From Adineta vaga (Eukaryota > Rotifera): a DNA stretch of 64,000 bases. Shown piece by piece: positions 39,456-50,313 of the stretch. A program made the position numbers and the translations under genes. How positions within the stretch are numbered: the first letter of the stretch is position 1; every line of letters starts with the position of its first letter. The notes beneath the pieces are model-generated. The model was not told where the DNA came from. It saw only the letters and a list, made by a program, of their open reading frames with translations, and made no database searches. The stretch is taken from the NCBI GenBank assembly GCA_021613535.1, contig CP075492.1, forward strand, positions 16,182,001-16,246,000. The letters run 5' to 3'.

Positions 39456-40232
39456 ACTAACTTTAAGAAAAGTCAAACAAAGAAATCTTTCAAATATCTA
39501 ATTTACTCACTATCCATCGCCCAATCAGAGTGTTTTACTCCTCGATATGAACTACTTGTAAATTTTCGTCTTTTTTGATGAAGAACGGTTAAGATGTTAC
39601 ATCTTCTCCAAGACCAACAAAAAATGCTGTAGATTTGCATCGCAAATGAATTAGGCGGATTCAACATTTTTACTACAAAGAAATTACACTGAAAAGCTTT
39701 ATATAAAAAAAACAATTATTTATCTTAAAAAGACTGGTTTTCATATCTGTCTAATTTAAACATAATTATAATGAAAAGATCACAAATTGAATGAATATAA
39801 AAACAAATCCAAAGCAAACTAACGTCAGATTTGAATTGCTCCACTTGAAAATCTCGCTACTACTACTTATGTCTCGCTTAGAATACAAGGAGTTTTTCAA
39901 GAATAAACGTGTGCTAGAATCTGATTGGCTTGAACAAATATTAAGGAATTTTATCGAACGTACAACCTTCAGTTTCGGAAACCAAAGTAAATTGAAATCA
40001 TTGCGATCTATCTCGAACTATCATTTCTAAAGTTAGAATTGATCGAGAGGCGAATCCATTTGAAGAATTTCAATATGTTACTTTGTTAAAGTATTGATAT
40101 AGACGACAAAGGTAACTCTTTCATGTATGTTTTTTTTTCATTCACGTAGATTCATTTGATGTTAGAGTATTCTCAACGTTGAATAAGAAAAGAGAAGGAA
40201 ATGGAAATTTTAGAAGTATAATAGTAATATTA

Positions 40233-40256
40233 AAAGAAGAAGAAGAAGAAGAAGAG
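40233..40256. repeat. GAA/AAG trinucleotide microsatellite
   Basis: A run of about seven AGAAGA-type units lies upstream of the glycosyltransferase-like gene. The same run is present in the duplicate at about 61628-61651. Confidence 0.6.
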
Positions 40257-40886
40257 TAAATATATTTTACAAAAGGTAAGAGATGATTAGTTGCTTGAAA
40301 AAGTATATTGAAACAAATAGGAAAAAAACAGGATGGACGATCTAAAAGAATCGACTGTTGTCTCTCATTTTTTCATATTGTTCATTTTCTGAATTCTACT
40401 TTGTGAGAAAAATGAACGATGAAGTATCTATGAATTACTTACATCTTGAGGGTGGACACACAACATACTTCACTCTTTCAATTCTATTATGGTTATTTTT
40501 AAAAGAAAATGAATCTTTTCATTATTTTATCTAAACTGTTATCTTCCTTCCATTTTTATCAAATTTTATTAGTCAAAATACAAAAGGAATTTAAAATTAG
40601 AAGAGTAAATGTAGAAAAGGTAAAACATATCGAGAATTGATTAGTACATAGTATCATAGATATAATAATGTGATGTCACCACCGATACTATAGTTTGAAT
40701 AATTAAGGATATTTTTTTCATACTTGCACTACTTTCATCATTATTAGAATTCATTCAACACGTTTATTTCCTACAGTTAAAGATTTGTCTGTCAACATCT
40801 CATTGTATTTGATTTGTAAATAAAATTATAGTAATTTTTCTTTAATTTAAATTTAGATTAAAGAAGAATTTTCATCAATAAAATCC

Positions 40887-41816
40887 ATGTCTGATTCGGA
40901 TCTTTCAATCAAATCTGAAACAAATCTATTCAAAAAAACAAACAAGATTCGTCATATTCTATCAATTCTTTTTACTATATTTCTAATCATTTTAAGTATT
41001 TTTCCATTTTATCAAAGAGATTTTCTTCGAAAGAAAACATATTCACTCAAACGATATCGCATTGCACATTGCATGACAGGTATTCCGCGAACACTTTATA
41101 AAGAAGAAGTTTATGTTGCATATCGTCGTCAAGCATTAAACAATCTTCCCGGTGATCTTTTTCTCATTCTTCAATTAAAAGATAAAGCGGAAAAAGTTCA
41201 TGGAGTCGAAATCACTGTAAATCATCGTGATTCATACGAAAGTGCGATAAAATATCTTTCACCTAAAAGACTTCAATGGATTCCGATCAGTGATAATATA
41301 GGAGTAAAAGATGATATTACTGGTTATGCTAAATGGAAACGCTGTTTAGATCATATTGAACAAGCTGAAAAAGAAAATGGATTTCAATATGATTTTATTG
41401 TTCGTACTCGTCCTGATATATTTATTGCGAAAGATTTACCAACAGAAGATCTTTTACCACATGATCGAGTATTAATCAATCCATATTATGAATGTTTATT
41501 AGATGATATTCCACCGGGTTATACAAAAAAATGGTCTGATCATCAGTCACCATGTGATAATAAAAACTATGGTTTATCTGATTTTTTTACAATTTTACCA
41601 AGAAAATTTGCAAATATATTTTTGAATATATCTTATATACCTAATTTACCTCGTCATATTTGTGGATCACGTTCTAGTCATCCTGAATGTGGTGTTCGAG
41701 CGATTCTTTTCAAATATAATATAACTTTTGAACTTTGGCCATTTGTTGTGAAAATTATGAGACCAACACAGTTTTGTCATAATCGAGTGTGGAATCATTT
41801 TAATAGTTGGTGTTAA
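40887..41816 (+). CDS. Type II membrane glycosyltransferase-like protein, copy 1
   Basis: This 309-residue protein is encoded by one exon. A short cytosolic N-terminus rich in Ser and Lys precedes a single membrane anchor (ILSILFTIFLIILSIFPFY, residues 29-47), the layout of Golgi type II glycosyltransferases. The lumenal domain opens with RYRIAHCMTGIPRTL and contains YDFIVRTRPDIFIAKDLP, where RPD in a strand-loop is reminiscent of the DxD region of GT-A enzymes. Paired cysteines are conserved in the copies (HCMTG, PPCDNK region, HICGS, FCHNR). The exact family is uncertain and donor or acceptor sugars unknown. A pyrimidine-rich AAATTTAG acceptor lies about 30 nt before the ATG. An almost identical gene is at 62283, and a frameshifted relative at 42577. 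Confidence 0.65.
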   Translation: MSDSDLSIKSETNLFKKTNKIRHILSILFTIFLIILSIFPFYQRDFLRKKTYSLKRYRIAHCMTGIPRTLYKEEVYVAYRRQALNNLPGDLFLILQLKDKAEKVHGVEITVNHRDSYESAIKYLSPKRLQWIPISDNIGVKDDITGYAKWKRCLDHIEQAEKENGFQYDFIVRTRPDIFIAKDLPTEDLLPHDRVLINPYYECLLDDIPPGYTKKWSDHQSPCDNKNYGLSDFFTILPRKFANIFLNISYIPNLPRHICGSRSSHPECGVRAILFKYNITFELWPFVVKIMRPTQFCHNRVWNHFNSWC

Positions 41817-42576
41817 ATATAGTTTTCTTCAAAAAAAATAATCTTTTGTCTAAACATACCCCTAACGTCATTCATTGCTCATATAGAATGCAAGAAGTTT
41901 TTGTGATGATAAAAGTTTGCTGCACTCCGATTGCCTTGAACAAACAAACGAAAGATAAACTTTAATAAAACCTATCGAGTCTATATTTGAAAATTCGATG
42001 TTTCGTGAATGAAGATACGATTCAATTATACTATCAAGCAAAAGATGACTAAGAAAACAATTGAATTATCTCAAAAATGAAATAGATGAAAAACGAGTTT
42101 TTTTTCTTCTTGTTTCCATTCAGTTATTTAATTGATGTGAGAGTATTCTTAACATTGAAGAAGAAAAAGAAAAAGATGAAAACTTATTAGCAATATTAGA
42201 GAAAGAATAATAAATATATTTGAGAAAAGCATGCTTCAAGAAGGTAAGAAATTATTAGTCGACTTTCCTTTCACTCAAACAAATTTGTTCACTTTCTTAA
42301 ATGTATTTCCATAATAGCAATGAACGATAAAATATCTATGAATTATTTATATAGACGTTGTCGGCACAGCATGCTTCATTCTTCATTGAAAGCCAAAATC
42401 ATCGAGAAATATTCTGCATCTTTACTATTCTCTTTGTTTCATTCTTTTTCCAAGTGAATCAGAAATTCAAGACTGAAAGGGAAAAAAAACAATAAGTGAA
42501 ACATATAGAGGATAATTTAGTACTCTTAAATACTTCAACACTCTTTTTCAGATCATTTCTCAAGAAAAAAAAATCC

Positions 42577-43505
42577 ATGTCGAATTCAAATTCTTCAATA
42601 AAATATCAAATAAATTTATTGGAAAAACACAAGATTCGTTTTTTTGTACACATTCTTCTTCTTTTATTTATAATCTTAATTATTAGTTTTTCATATTATC
42701 AAAGAGATTTTTTTCGAAAGAAAACATATTCACTCAAACGATATCGGATTGCACATTGTATGACAGGTATTCCGCGAACACTTTATAAAGAAGAAGTTTA
42801 TGTTGCATATCGTCGTCAAGCATTGAACAATCTTCCCGGTGATCTTTTTCTCATTCTTCAGTTAACAGATAAAATGGAAGATGTTCATGGAACAACTGTT
42901 AATACAAGTCAACCTGAACGATATGAAAAAGCAATCAAGTATCTTTCACCAAGGAAATTAGAATGGATTGCAATCAACGATCATTTAGGAGCTACTGAAG
43001 ACATCAGTGGCAATGCCAAATGGAAACGTTGTTTAGATCATATTGAACAAGCTGAAAAAGAAAATGGATTTCAATATGATTTTATTGTTCGTACTCGTCC
43101 TGATATATTTATTGCGAAAGATTTACCAACAGAAGATCTTTTACCACATGATCGAGTATTGATCAATCCATATTATCAATGTTTATCATAGATGATATTC
43201 CACCGGGTTATACAAAAATATGGAAAGATATTGAACCTCCTTGTAAGAAAAAGGATTATGGTTTACCAGATTTATTCGCAATATTACCACGAAAATTAGC
43301 AGATCCTTATTTACGCGTTGCATTCACACCAAATTTACCTCGTCATGTTTGTGGAACAGGCTATTCACATCAAGAATGTCCTATTAGAGCTGTTCTTTAT
43401 AAATATAATATAACTTTTGAAATTTGGCCATTTGTCGTGAAAATCATGAGACCAACACAGTTTTGTCATAGAAATGCTTGGAATCATTTTAATAGTTGGT
43501 GTTAA
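42577..43505 (+). pseudogene. Glycosyltransferase-like copy 2, frameshifted
   Basis: This tandem relative of copy 1 starts at ATG 42577 (MSNSNSSIKYQINLL) and has the same membrane anchor, HCMTGIPRTL motif and RTRPDIFI strand. At about 43186-43192 the stretch that reads TTATTAGATGAT in copy 1 is TTATCATAGATGAT, two bases longer. The frame closes at TAG, and the remaining third (DIPPGYTKIW to NHFNSWC) is open in another frame from 43179 to 43505. No intron explains the shift. The downstream part remains well conserved, so the lesion is recent, or an assembly error. The long 5' extension of the open frame to 42496 is probably untranslated, because an acceptor TTTTTCAG lies at 42543-42550. Confidence 0.7.
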
Positions 43506-43762
43506 TTTCATTGGATTTGACTTTTAACTTTATTTTTTGTCAATGCAATAGTGAGAATCTAGCGCTAAACTTGAAACACGCAGAAAGTAAATGAAACCTA
43601 CAAAATGATTATGAATAATGATTTATTATAAAATTTGAAATATAGATTCGTTTATTATGTTTAAAAATGGTTCTTTTTTTTGTTTTTAGAGAATATCACT
43701 TCACACGTGTTAATATTGAATATGTCACTAAAAAACGATGATCAGTTCTTAAATATTCCTGC

Positions 43763-44333
43763 TTATTCGACACGTTTGAACCAACGATGAGCTTGTACCG
43801 AACCACATTTCAGATCCTGTAAAGAGAAAGTCTTATCTTGAGGGTAACAAGAAATTGAATTTTACTTACAATTTGTTGTTGACCTTGGTCATTTACATAG
43901 CGAACTGCTACACATTCTTTTCCATCTTTATCTCGCATTGTATGTTCCAATGCGTTGCCTTTAACTCGAGCAATTGTCTGAAAACATTTAATAAAACACA
44001 TGTATGGAGAATAAATGATAAATGTATAGACAAACTTTAACTTCACGTCCATCACTTGTTGTTTCATCAAATTCAACACCAAGTGTAAATTCGACCGTTT
44101 TCGTTTTCAATGAGCTTTCAGATCGAATTGTCCATTTACCACCATTTTCGCTAATAACAAGACGAGGCTTCAAATTTTTAACTACCATACGTTTAGCCAT
44201 TCCAACGCCAAGTTCTTTCAGAAGTTCATCCATATTTTCATCGTTGATCTAAATAAAAACTAAAAATCAACCGAAACTAAATAACTCAAATTTATTTTAC
44301 TTGATCCCATGTTCCTTTAAGTGCTTCGACCAT
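43763..44333 (-). CDS. Fatty-acid-binding protein (cytosolic lipid-binding)
   Basis: This FABP of 135 residues belongs to the intracellular lipid-binding family, which carries fatty acids or retinoids in the cytosol. It has four exons: 44333-44301, 44248-44036, 43977-43870 and 43816-43763, split by three introns of 52-58 bp. All joins are phase 0 and intact. The first exon gives MVEALKGTWDQ, the family N-terminus (xFxGxWK/D). The second contains ELGVGMAKRMV and KPRLVISENGGKWTIRSES, then the hallmark FTLGVEFDETTSDGREVK. The last residues QAHRWFKRVE include the Arg position that binds the carboxylate of the ligand (RxYxR region), here as RWFKR. Length matches the family. No signal peptide. Confidence 0.9.
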
Positions 44334-44699
44334 ATTGTATATAGTTGTTGTTTTGCTTGCGAGAAGATTTAAAAGATCGAGTTTGTGCTACAATGCATAA
44401 AAACTAGCTAAATCACAAGTGTTTATATACAAGCTGATCATTACTAATAAAACCGCCAACGCCGCGATCAAAAGTACGAACAGAGTACGTTCTTATTACA
44501 ATCTGTCAGCAGGAAAAGAAAAAATGCATGTTGAATTAAAGTACGTTTGACGTCAAAGAGCACAAGAACACGTTAAAAATAGAAAAACAAATAATGATTG
44601 TTCTTTTTGTCACCTAAGATTTTGATTATTCGAGTTTGTTGAAGGTAAGTGTGGGTGAGTCTCACCCACACCGTCAAGATGAACTCGTTCAGTTCTTTC
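44334..44699. other. Intergenic with a near-perfect GTGTGGGTGAG palindrome
   Basis: The stretch at 44648-44670 reads GTGTGGGTGAG followed by TCTCACCCACAC, a palindrome of about 23 bp with one central mismatch. It is followed by CCGTCAAGATGA, a variant of the reversed CTTGAGGGTG motif. This resembles the ends of the unit at 11194-11288, joined head to head. Otherwise no gene content was seen. Confidence 0.5.
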
Positions 44700-45356
44700 T
44701 TGTAGTAATCATATTTCCAGACTATTTGTTGGAAAACTGACATGTGATACCATTAGAAGCTCCAATAACCCATTTTTAAATTCGATTGTTATTGTAAGCA
44801 ACGATATATAATGAGTTATTTACATTCATTGTTAAACCATAAGGAGTATGTAACTGATTTGAAGCTATTCCTTGTGCACCGTTTCTTAAACCTGCTATAG
44901 TAAAACCTGTAGAATTCCATCGAAGCGAGATGCTATTGACTATGATATAAAAATAATAATTTTAGTGTTAGATAGTAATTAATCATAATAATAATGAAGA
45001 TATTCTACTATCTAAATGCGTAGTTCTGTATTCAGTACTTTTTAGAACATACCTGAAGTATTTATAGGAGGTGGTAATTGTGGATAGAAGAAAAATGTTG
45101 AAGTTTCATTTTCTACCAATGTATATGAAGTGGAATAGTTTTGAAAGAATTTACATTTTCTTCCATTAGCATAACAATTCAACACTACAAATGACTGATC
45201 AAATAATAATAGTGCATTGCACAAACAAGACTTGCATGTCGTACCATTAAAGATAATTGAAGACGTATTTTGTGAAACATAAGTACAATTTTCTATGCGT
45301 CCAACTTGGATTGAAGTAACTAGAGGAACAATTAAAATGATCCAGAACAGAATCAT
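44700..45356 (-). pseudogene. Secreted NHL-repeat protein, truncated
   Basis: The first open exon (45356-45042) encodes a signal peptide (MILFWIILIVPLVTSIQVGR) and a Cys-containing domain with NGTTCKSC and NxS/T sites. After a roughly 100-bp intron the minus strand continues at about 44945-44750 with one NHL-like unit (LRWNSTGFTIAG, ASNQLHTPYGLTMN, LYIVAYNNNRI). This is the usual pattern of secreted NHL beta-propellers common in bdelloids, which have many such repeats. Here the codon after NNNRI is TAA where Gln is expected, and similarity ends after a few more residues. A propeller cannot form, so this is most likely a truncated pseudogene. Confidence 0.55.
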
Positions 45357-46199
45357 TGCAATAAAGAAACTGAAAGAAATGATAGTAGAACAACATTGTT
45401 AACAGAAAAATTAACACTCATTGCGTGCATTTCTAATACTTTATATATTCAATGGAAATGAACGACATAAGGATCGCTAATAGAATATTATTGACTATTA
45501 GGAAAAAGAAAAGTAAGATAAAACATTTTCTGTTCATGGAAGATAAGGTGTAGAAGACAGTCTAGTGTTCATTCAAACTTATAGATTTTAATATTTTTCA
45601 CAACTGACAAAGACAAATGATAACAAAAAGCTAAAAATTTGTTCGGAAGTAATGATAGTCGCTATATTAAATGTTAGCATTTTTTGCCAACACAACATCC
45701 GTCGTAATGATTCTACAGAATAACGTCGACCAAATTCAGGTTAACGCTATTAAGAATGTACGATTATTATTTTACCAATTGTCACTACAAAAAAAAGAAA
45801 ATGATATGTAAAGATTGAGTAATAGAGAAACAAATATTATCGATAATTATTGACATAATTTTGTTCTTTTTAACTAAATTGGAAAATTGATATTTAACAT
45901 GAAAACATCATATTTTCTTTTTATGTTGTTTTATCGGTTAGAAAAGTGTGTGAAAACTTTCTTAGATTAAATCTGTTTCTACAAAAGAAAATCGATTTTA
46001 ATCATAGTTTTCATAATTTTTTACATAGACTGTGAATCTAGTTTAGAATCAAGATTTTTTGATGATTAAAATGAACAATGAAATTCATGTGATAGACAAG
46101 TATCGTTAGATTTCAAAGAAACTTTTATGAAAAAATTTGATTAACTAAAAAATTCTACTTATTTTTATAGAAATGAATTCGATATTTATCATATTTATT
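45357..46199. other. Intergenic, no gene seen
   Basis: This is AT-rich unique sequence upstream of the NHL remnant. Nothing beyond short chance open frames was found; no inverted repeats or RNA features were seen. Confidence 0.4.
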
Positions 46200-46802
46200 T
46201 TTCACTTTAGGAGTAGATCCATCTCGAGCAAATGATACTAAAAGAATTAGCGGTAAATCCGAGTACCGAAACAATATGTATGGATGCTGTTACACTCAAA
46301 TAATCAACCTTTTATTCACCGTATGATCGTCTTTCCTTGAAAGGCATGATTCATTTGTTAATGCAAGAAGAATGATAGATTATTTTTAAATGGTTTTACA
46401 AACAACTTGCTCTTAGTAATAGTAAACTTCTGATTATTCGTAGTGCACACAGACACGAAATTTCTCTATTTGATCAACGCAGAAAAAGTTTGTTTCCAAA
46501 AACAAAATTATTCGAAACATTGTTGGATGAATTAAAACAAGCAGGTTCCGCACGAATTGAAGAGGTAACATATACACATGAATATCTACAAAATAGTTTT
46601 ACGGTTGAAGATTGGATTGACTTAAGTGTATTCAAAAGTATTTGTTGAATTTGTTCCATTCTCATTAACTTTATTTATTCTTAATGTTGTTTTTATTTGT
46701 TCAAGTATGTTTTTATCATTAATAATAACTTTTCTCTTGCACGTGAAAAAGTTAATGAAGATCCAGAAATATTTTCATTCATGATCAAAACATTTCTACG
46801 AT
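46200..46802 (+). pseudogene. Decayed coding remnant, family not recognised
   Basis: On the plus strand a clean stretch of about 85 codons (about 46383-46649) reads with good codon usage through SNSKLLIIRSAHRHEISLF, FPKTKLFETLLDEL and HEYLQNSFTVEDWIDLSVF, then TGA. Stops lie directly upstream. About 50 bp further, another in-frame-like piece (AREKVNEDPEIFSFMIKTFL, about 46739-46799) continues the protein style in a different frame. This looks like the end of a former gene with frameshifts. I do not recognise the family. Confidence 0.4.
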
Positions 46803-48590
46803 AAGAATTAGTTATTCAGATTAATCGCGTAAGGGATTCATTTTCTCCACATTGTTCTCTAAAATTCTTTATTTAGATTTATTTCAATCAATAAACAACA
46901 ATATAATGAGAAAAACATCATCATCTTCTGATGTAAATCAAAACTCTTATTGTATTCATACATACATCAATAGAAAAAGAAAAGAATAATATAATCTGTT
47001 ATAGTTTGTCAATGAATTATATTAACACACATTTGTATCCATAAAAAACGACACTTTGTCATCTCCACCACAAATAAAAACCTGTTATCTACTATGTTTG
47101 TCATGGATAGATTAGGAATTTTTTTCTGATATAATTAAACATTTCAATCTTCGATTTACTCCAAAAAATACATATTGGCAATAATTGATATCGATTTTGA
47201 TTCTTTTCCGATAATAGAAGTCGAATTGCTATGGTTCTAAACATCGTGGAGCTATACCAAGGTTAAAATGCTGTAAATATTAACATAAATCTAGAAATCC
47301 TGGAAGTTTTTGTAATAAATAACAATGATTTATGATAATATTTTTGATTTTATTATGTATTGATACGAACTGAAATGAAAGACAATGTAATGAATTTGAT
47401 GTTTGAATCAGTGATTCTAATGTATAAATACCAAGCATTAAACATAACAATATAATAATCCAATTCACATCCTATTTAACATAAATAATCAGTTTAGTCA
47501 ATTACCTTAAAGGAAGAATAAGCATCATCAGATGGTTCAATCGAACAAGTGAACTGCAATCACAAGGTAAGACGCGTTCGAATCTAACCAGAGGAAATTC
47601 AAAAAAAAAGATAATGATATTAAGTGATAGATATGATAAATAGTATACTATCATGATGGTGAATTATTTTTCTTTGAAATCGTTAATAATTGCGGTTTTG
47701 TATTCTGCGATTTCGAGTGATGCGAAGAAACCTAATCAAAAGTCTCAGTTTTATGGTGTGATTAAACCGCTAGGATAAACGTTGTCCATGTGCCGTGATT
47801 TACCGCGGTTTTTATCGAAAAATTTTCCCGTGAGTATTTTGACGAAGTGTATTTAATGCAAGACATTTAATAAGTCTATCGACGAAATTAACTTTTCAAT
47901 TAGAATATATGTAATTATATCGTTGGAAACAAGTGTAACTCATGTCGATATATTTTGTTCTTTATATATGAACTAACGTTCATCTATGTGAATATGAATG
48001 ACATCAAAAGAAAGAAAAAGTACGTTTCTCTTTTCTTGTAATGATAAATGTGATATTAATTATGTGTGCTTTCGTATTGAATTCAGAGTTGAGAGCAATC
48101 ACAAAAGAAAATGATTTACTAAATATTTCATAATATGCTTTGCTTTTGTCTCTGTTCAGAAATTTATGGTAAAAAGGACATATTAACTGCGGAAAAGTTT
48201 TAAAAATAATATTCAAAAGCTCAGTATCTATGATAAGTACAATAGTCAGTGAAGGATTATGTTCAAAAGAAGCATTTCTTCAAAGGTTTCAATTATCTCA
48301 CTTTTTTTTAGATATGGCTTCTCGATTTAACTATATCAGAATCAGTATAGTCTCTCCCACGTTTCTTATGAACACATAGGCTGATATGAAAATAAACATC
48401 GTCAATATGTGTTTGTTTGTTGTTATTCTCGTCCAATCATCGTTAGAGCTCATCTTTGAACCAATTTGACTGTATTCAACCAAGATAGAAAAATTGTTAT
48501 TGTGAAGCACTTCAGACAATGACGAGAATGAACTTGTCTCTATACATACAGAAAGAACACGAGAATTGTATTCATGTCGAAAAATTACAT
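46803..48590. other. Intergenic, about 1.8 kb without a supported gene
   Basis: Minus-strand frames at 47280-47468 and 48004-48216 have F-box/LRR-like hydrophobic spacing at best and no decisive motif. At 47745-47830 a segment with AAACCGC, TACCGCGGT and CCCGTG strings is richer in CpG than the surroundings and may be an old repeat. The region upstream of the F-box gene (48400-48590) holds no clear TATA or repeat. Confidence 0.35.
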
Positions 48591-50313
48591 ATGAACCGTT
48601 CAACTGCAAATATTTTGTCGCTTAGCGATGAAATATTACTTAATATTTTGAGCAATCTTAATAATATGGACGTATTGTGTTCACTTATTGGAATCAATCG
48701 AACACTCGATCGATTGGCTCGAGATACAAGGTTTACGCAATGTCTTGATTTAACAAGAAAATTAACAAACGATGCTGATGATGTGGAAACTAGATTTCTT
48801 AATCGATTTTGTTTGGATATTATACCTCGCATTGAACACCATATTGAATGTCTTACACTTGATCTATCTTCAATCGATCATGTTCTTCGTATTGGCAGTT
48901 ATGTTCAACTTCGTCAACTTACACTTGTTAATGCTCAGTACAAAATATTATATGAAATGTTCTGTGATAAGCGGACAATTATTCATACCTTTCAAAATCA
49001 AATATCAATCTTACTATTATTATTAAAGATGATCATGTAACTGAACAAAATATAATATACTCGCGTAGAACCTTTACTGACATTTTCCTGATGTTCACAG
49101 ATTTAACACATTTTCAATTCTCTTTTCACAATTCTCAGCTTTATTTACCAATTGGTAGTGCGGATTTGCCATTAACATCATGCTGTTCATCTCATATTGT
49201 TTGTTTAAATGTTAGAGTACCTGATATTACTGTTTGTTTTTCTTTACTTGATGGGCATCTTAGTCAACTCCAAAGATTCATTCTTCATGTTAATCGTATT
49301 CCGCAGACATTAATGATTAACACAAATAAGGTAATAGAATTGTCATTTTTGCTATGAAATCTCTTCAGTAAACATGTATTTGATAAGTGTAGAAGTGTGA
49401 CTCGTAGTTTTGATTGTTCGATTGACTAACTAAATCTCATATTACTCGATGTTTATCGTTTTCTATTTAGAGAATTCTTTCGAATCTCAAATATTTTTCA
49501 TTAACTTCATTGCATCGAACAACGGCATATGATAGTCTAATTGTGCCGTTTGTCTGTCAAATGTTTCATTTGGAAAAGCTCACATTATCACTGATTGTTT
49601 ATGATAGAAACTCACTTGTGGATGGTAATTCACTGGTTGGAGATATACTTAGTCATATGTTAAATCTACATACATTTACCTTCAATATAATTACTGAAGG
49701 TGTCGATTTATCCGAAGAATTTCTTCCATCCATTGGTGATATTAGTCGGCCTCTCGTTAAAAGAGGATTTAATTTAGATTGTTATACAGACTACAATATG
49801 CTTAGTAGAGGCCAGTGTCATATTTATTCTCTTCCTTTTAATATGGACTGTATGCATATACATTCGCATAGATTTCCTGGCGGTTTATTCCTTTCTGTTC
49901 GTTGTTTGCAAGTACAGGATTTCGTTCAGCCATTTCTATTCGAGTTTTTTCTTCGAATCTCTCAATCTTTTCCATTACTGGAAAAGTTGGTCGTATTTAA
50001 TCCAAATCCACAAAAGACGGCAGCAGAAGGAGGACAAGATCAAAATATATTGGTAGCTTATTTTCGTCATTTAGTTGAACTTGATATTCGCGGTTCTTAC
50101 GTCGACTATGTTAAACTGTTTCTTTTCAATGATAGTGTATATTTACCATCTCTTCACACATTACATGTTAAATATGAGCATTTGGTGATGGCAACAGATA
50201 ATTTCACAAATACTACTGCACGTGTTAATTGCGACAATTTACGAAATCTTATCTTTGATTTGAGACCAATGATATATTCAGAGAACTTTTTTCTTTATTT
50301 TCCTTCGTTGTGA
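48591..50313 (+). CDS. F-box protein with LRR-like C-terminal region, three exons
   Basis: The start is placed at ATG 48591 because the F-box (ILSLSDEILLNILSNLNNMDVLCSL) follows at once; the open frame extends upstream without coding features. Exon 1 runs to about 48962. A donor at 48963 (GTGATA) joined to the acceptor at 49101 keeps the frame, though this choice is not certain. The second intron is clear: donor after NTNK at 49330, acceptor TATTTAG before 49471. The last exon ends at 50313. The C-terminal region has LRR-like strands such as LEKLTLSLIVYD, FPLLEKLVVFNP and LPSLHTLHVKYE. The likely role is substrate selection in an SCF ubiquitin ligase, as in its bdelloid relatives. Confidence 0.65.

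Larger units (their letters stand above)
39357..42604. repeat. Left copy of a segmental duplication of at least 3.2 kb
   Basis: This block is repeated in the same orientation at about 60752-64000, offset 21.395-21.396 kb. By eye the two copies are nearly identical. They share the remnant of an F-box C-terminus, a 2-kb stretch with a GAA trinucleotide run (40233-40256), one complete glycosyltransferase-like gene (three residue differences in 309) and the start of a second. The right copy runs off the end of the window, so total length is unknown. The unit is itself an older tandem: 39830-41816 and 41870-43505 share flanking sequence and gene. Confidence 0.9.

Noticed and set aside
39503-40030. 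Open frames of about 70-80 codons in the duplicated block (also at 60898-61426)
   Set aside because: Both copies keep them only because the copies are almost identical; the proteins have no domain and no splice context.
40233-40256. Short AAG array considered as a CRISPR-like or coding repeat
   Set aside because: It is a plain trinucleotide microsatellite without spacers. No CRISPR array exists in this eukaryotic window.
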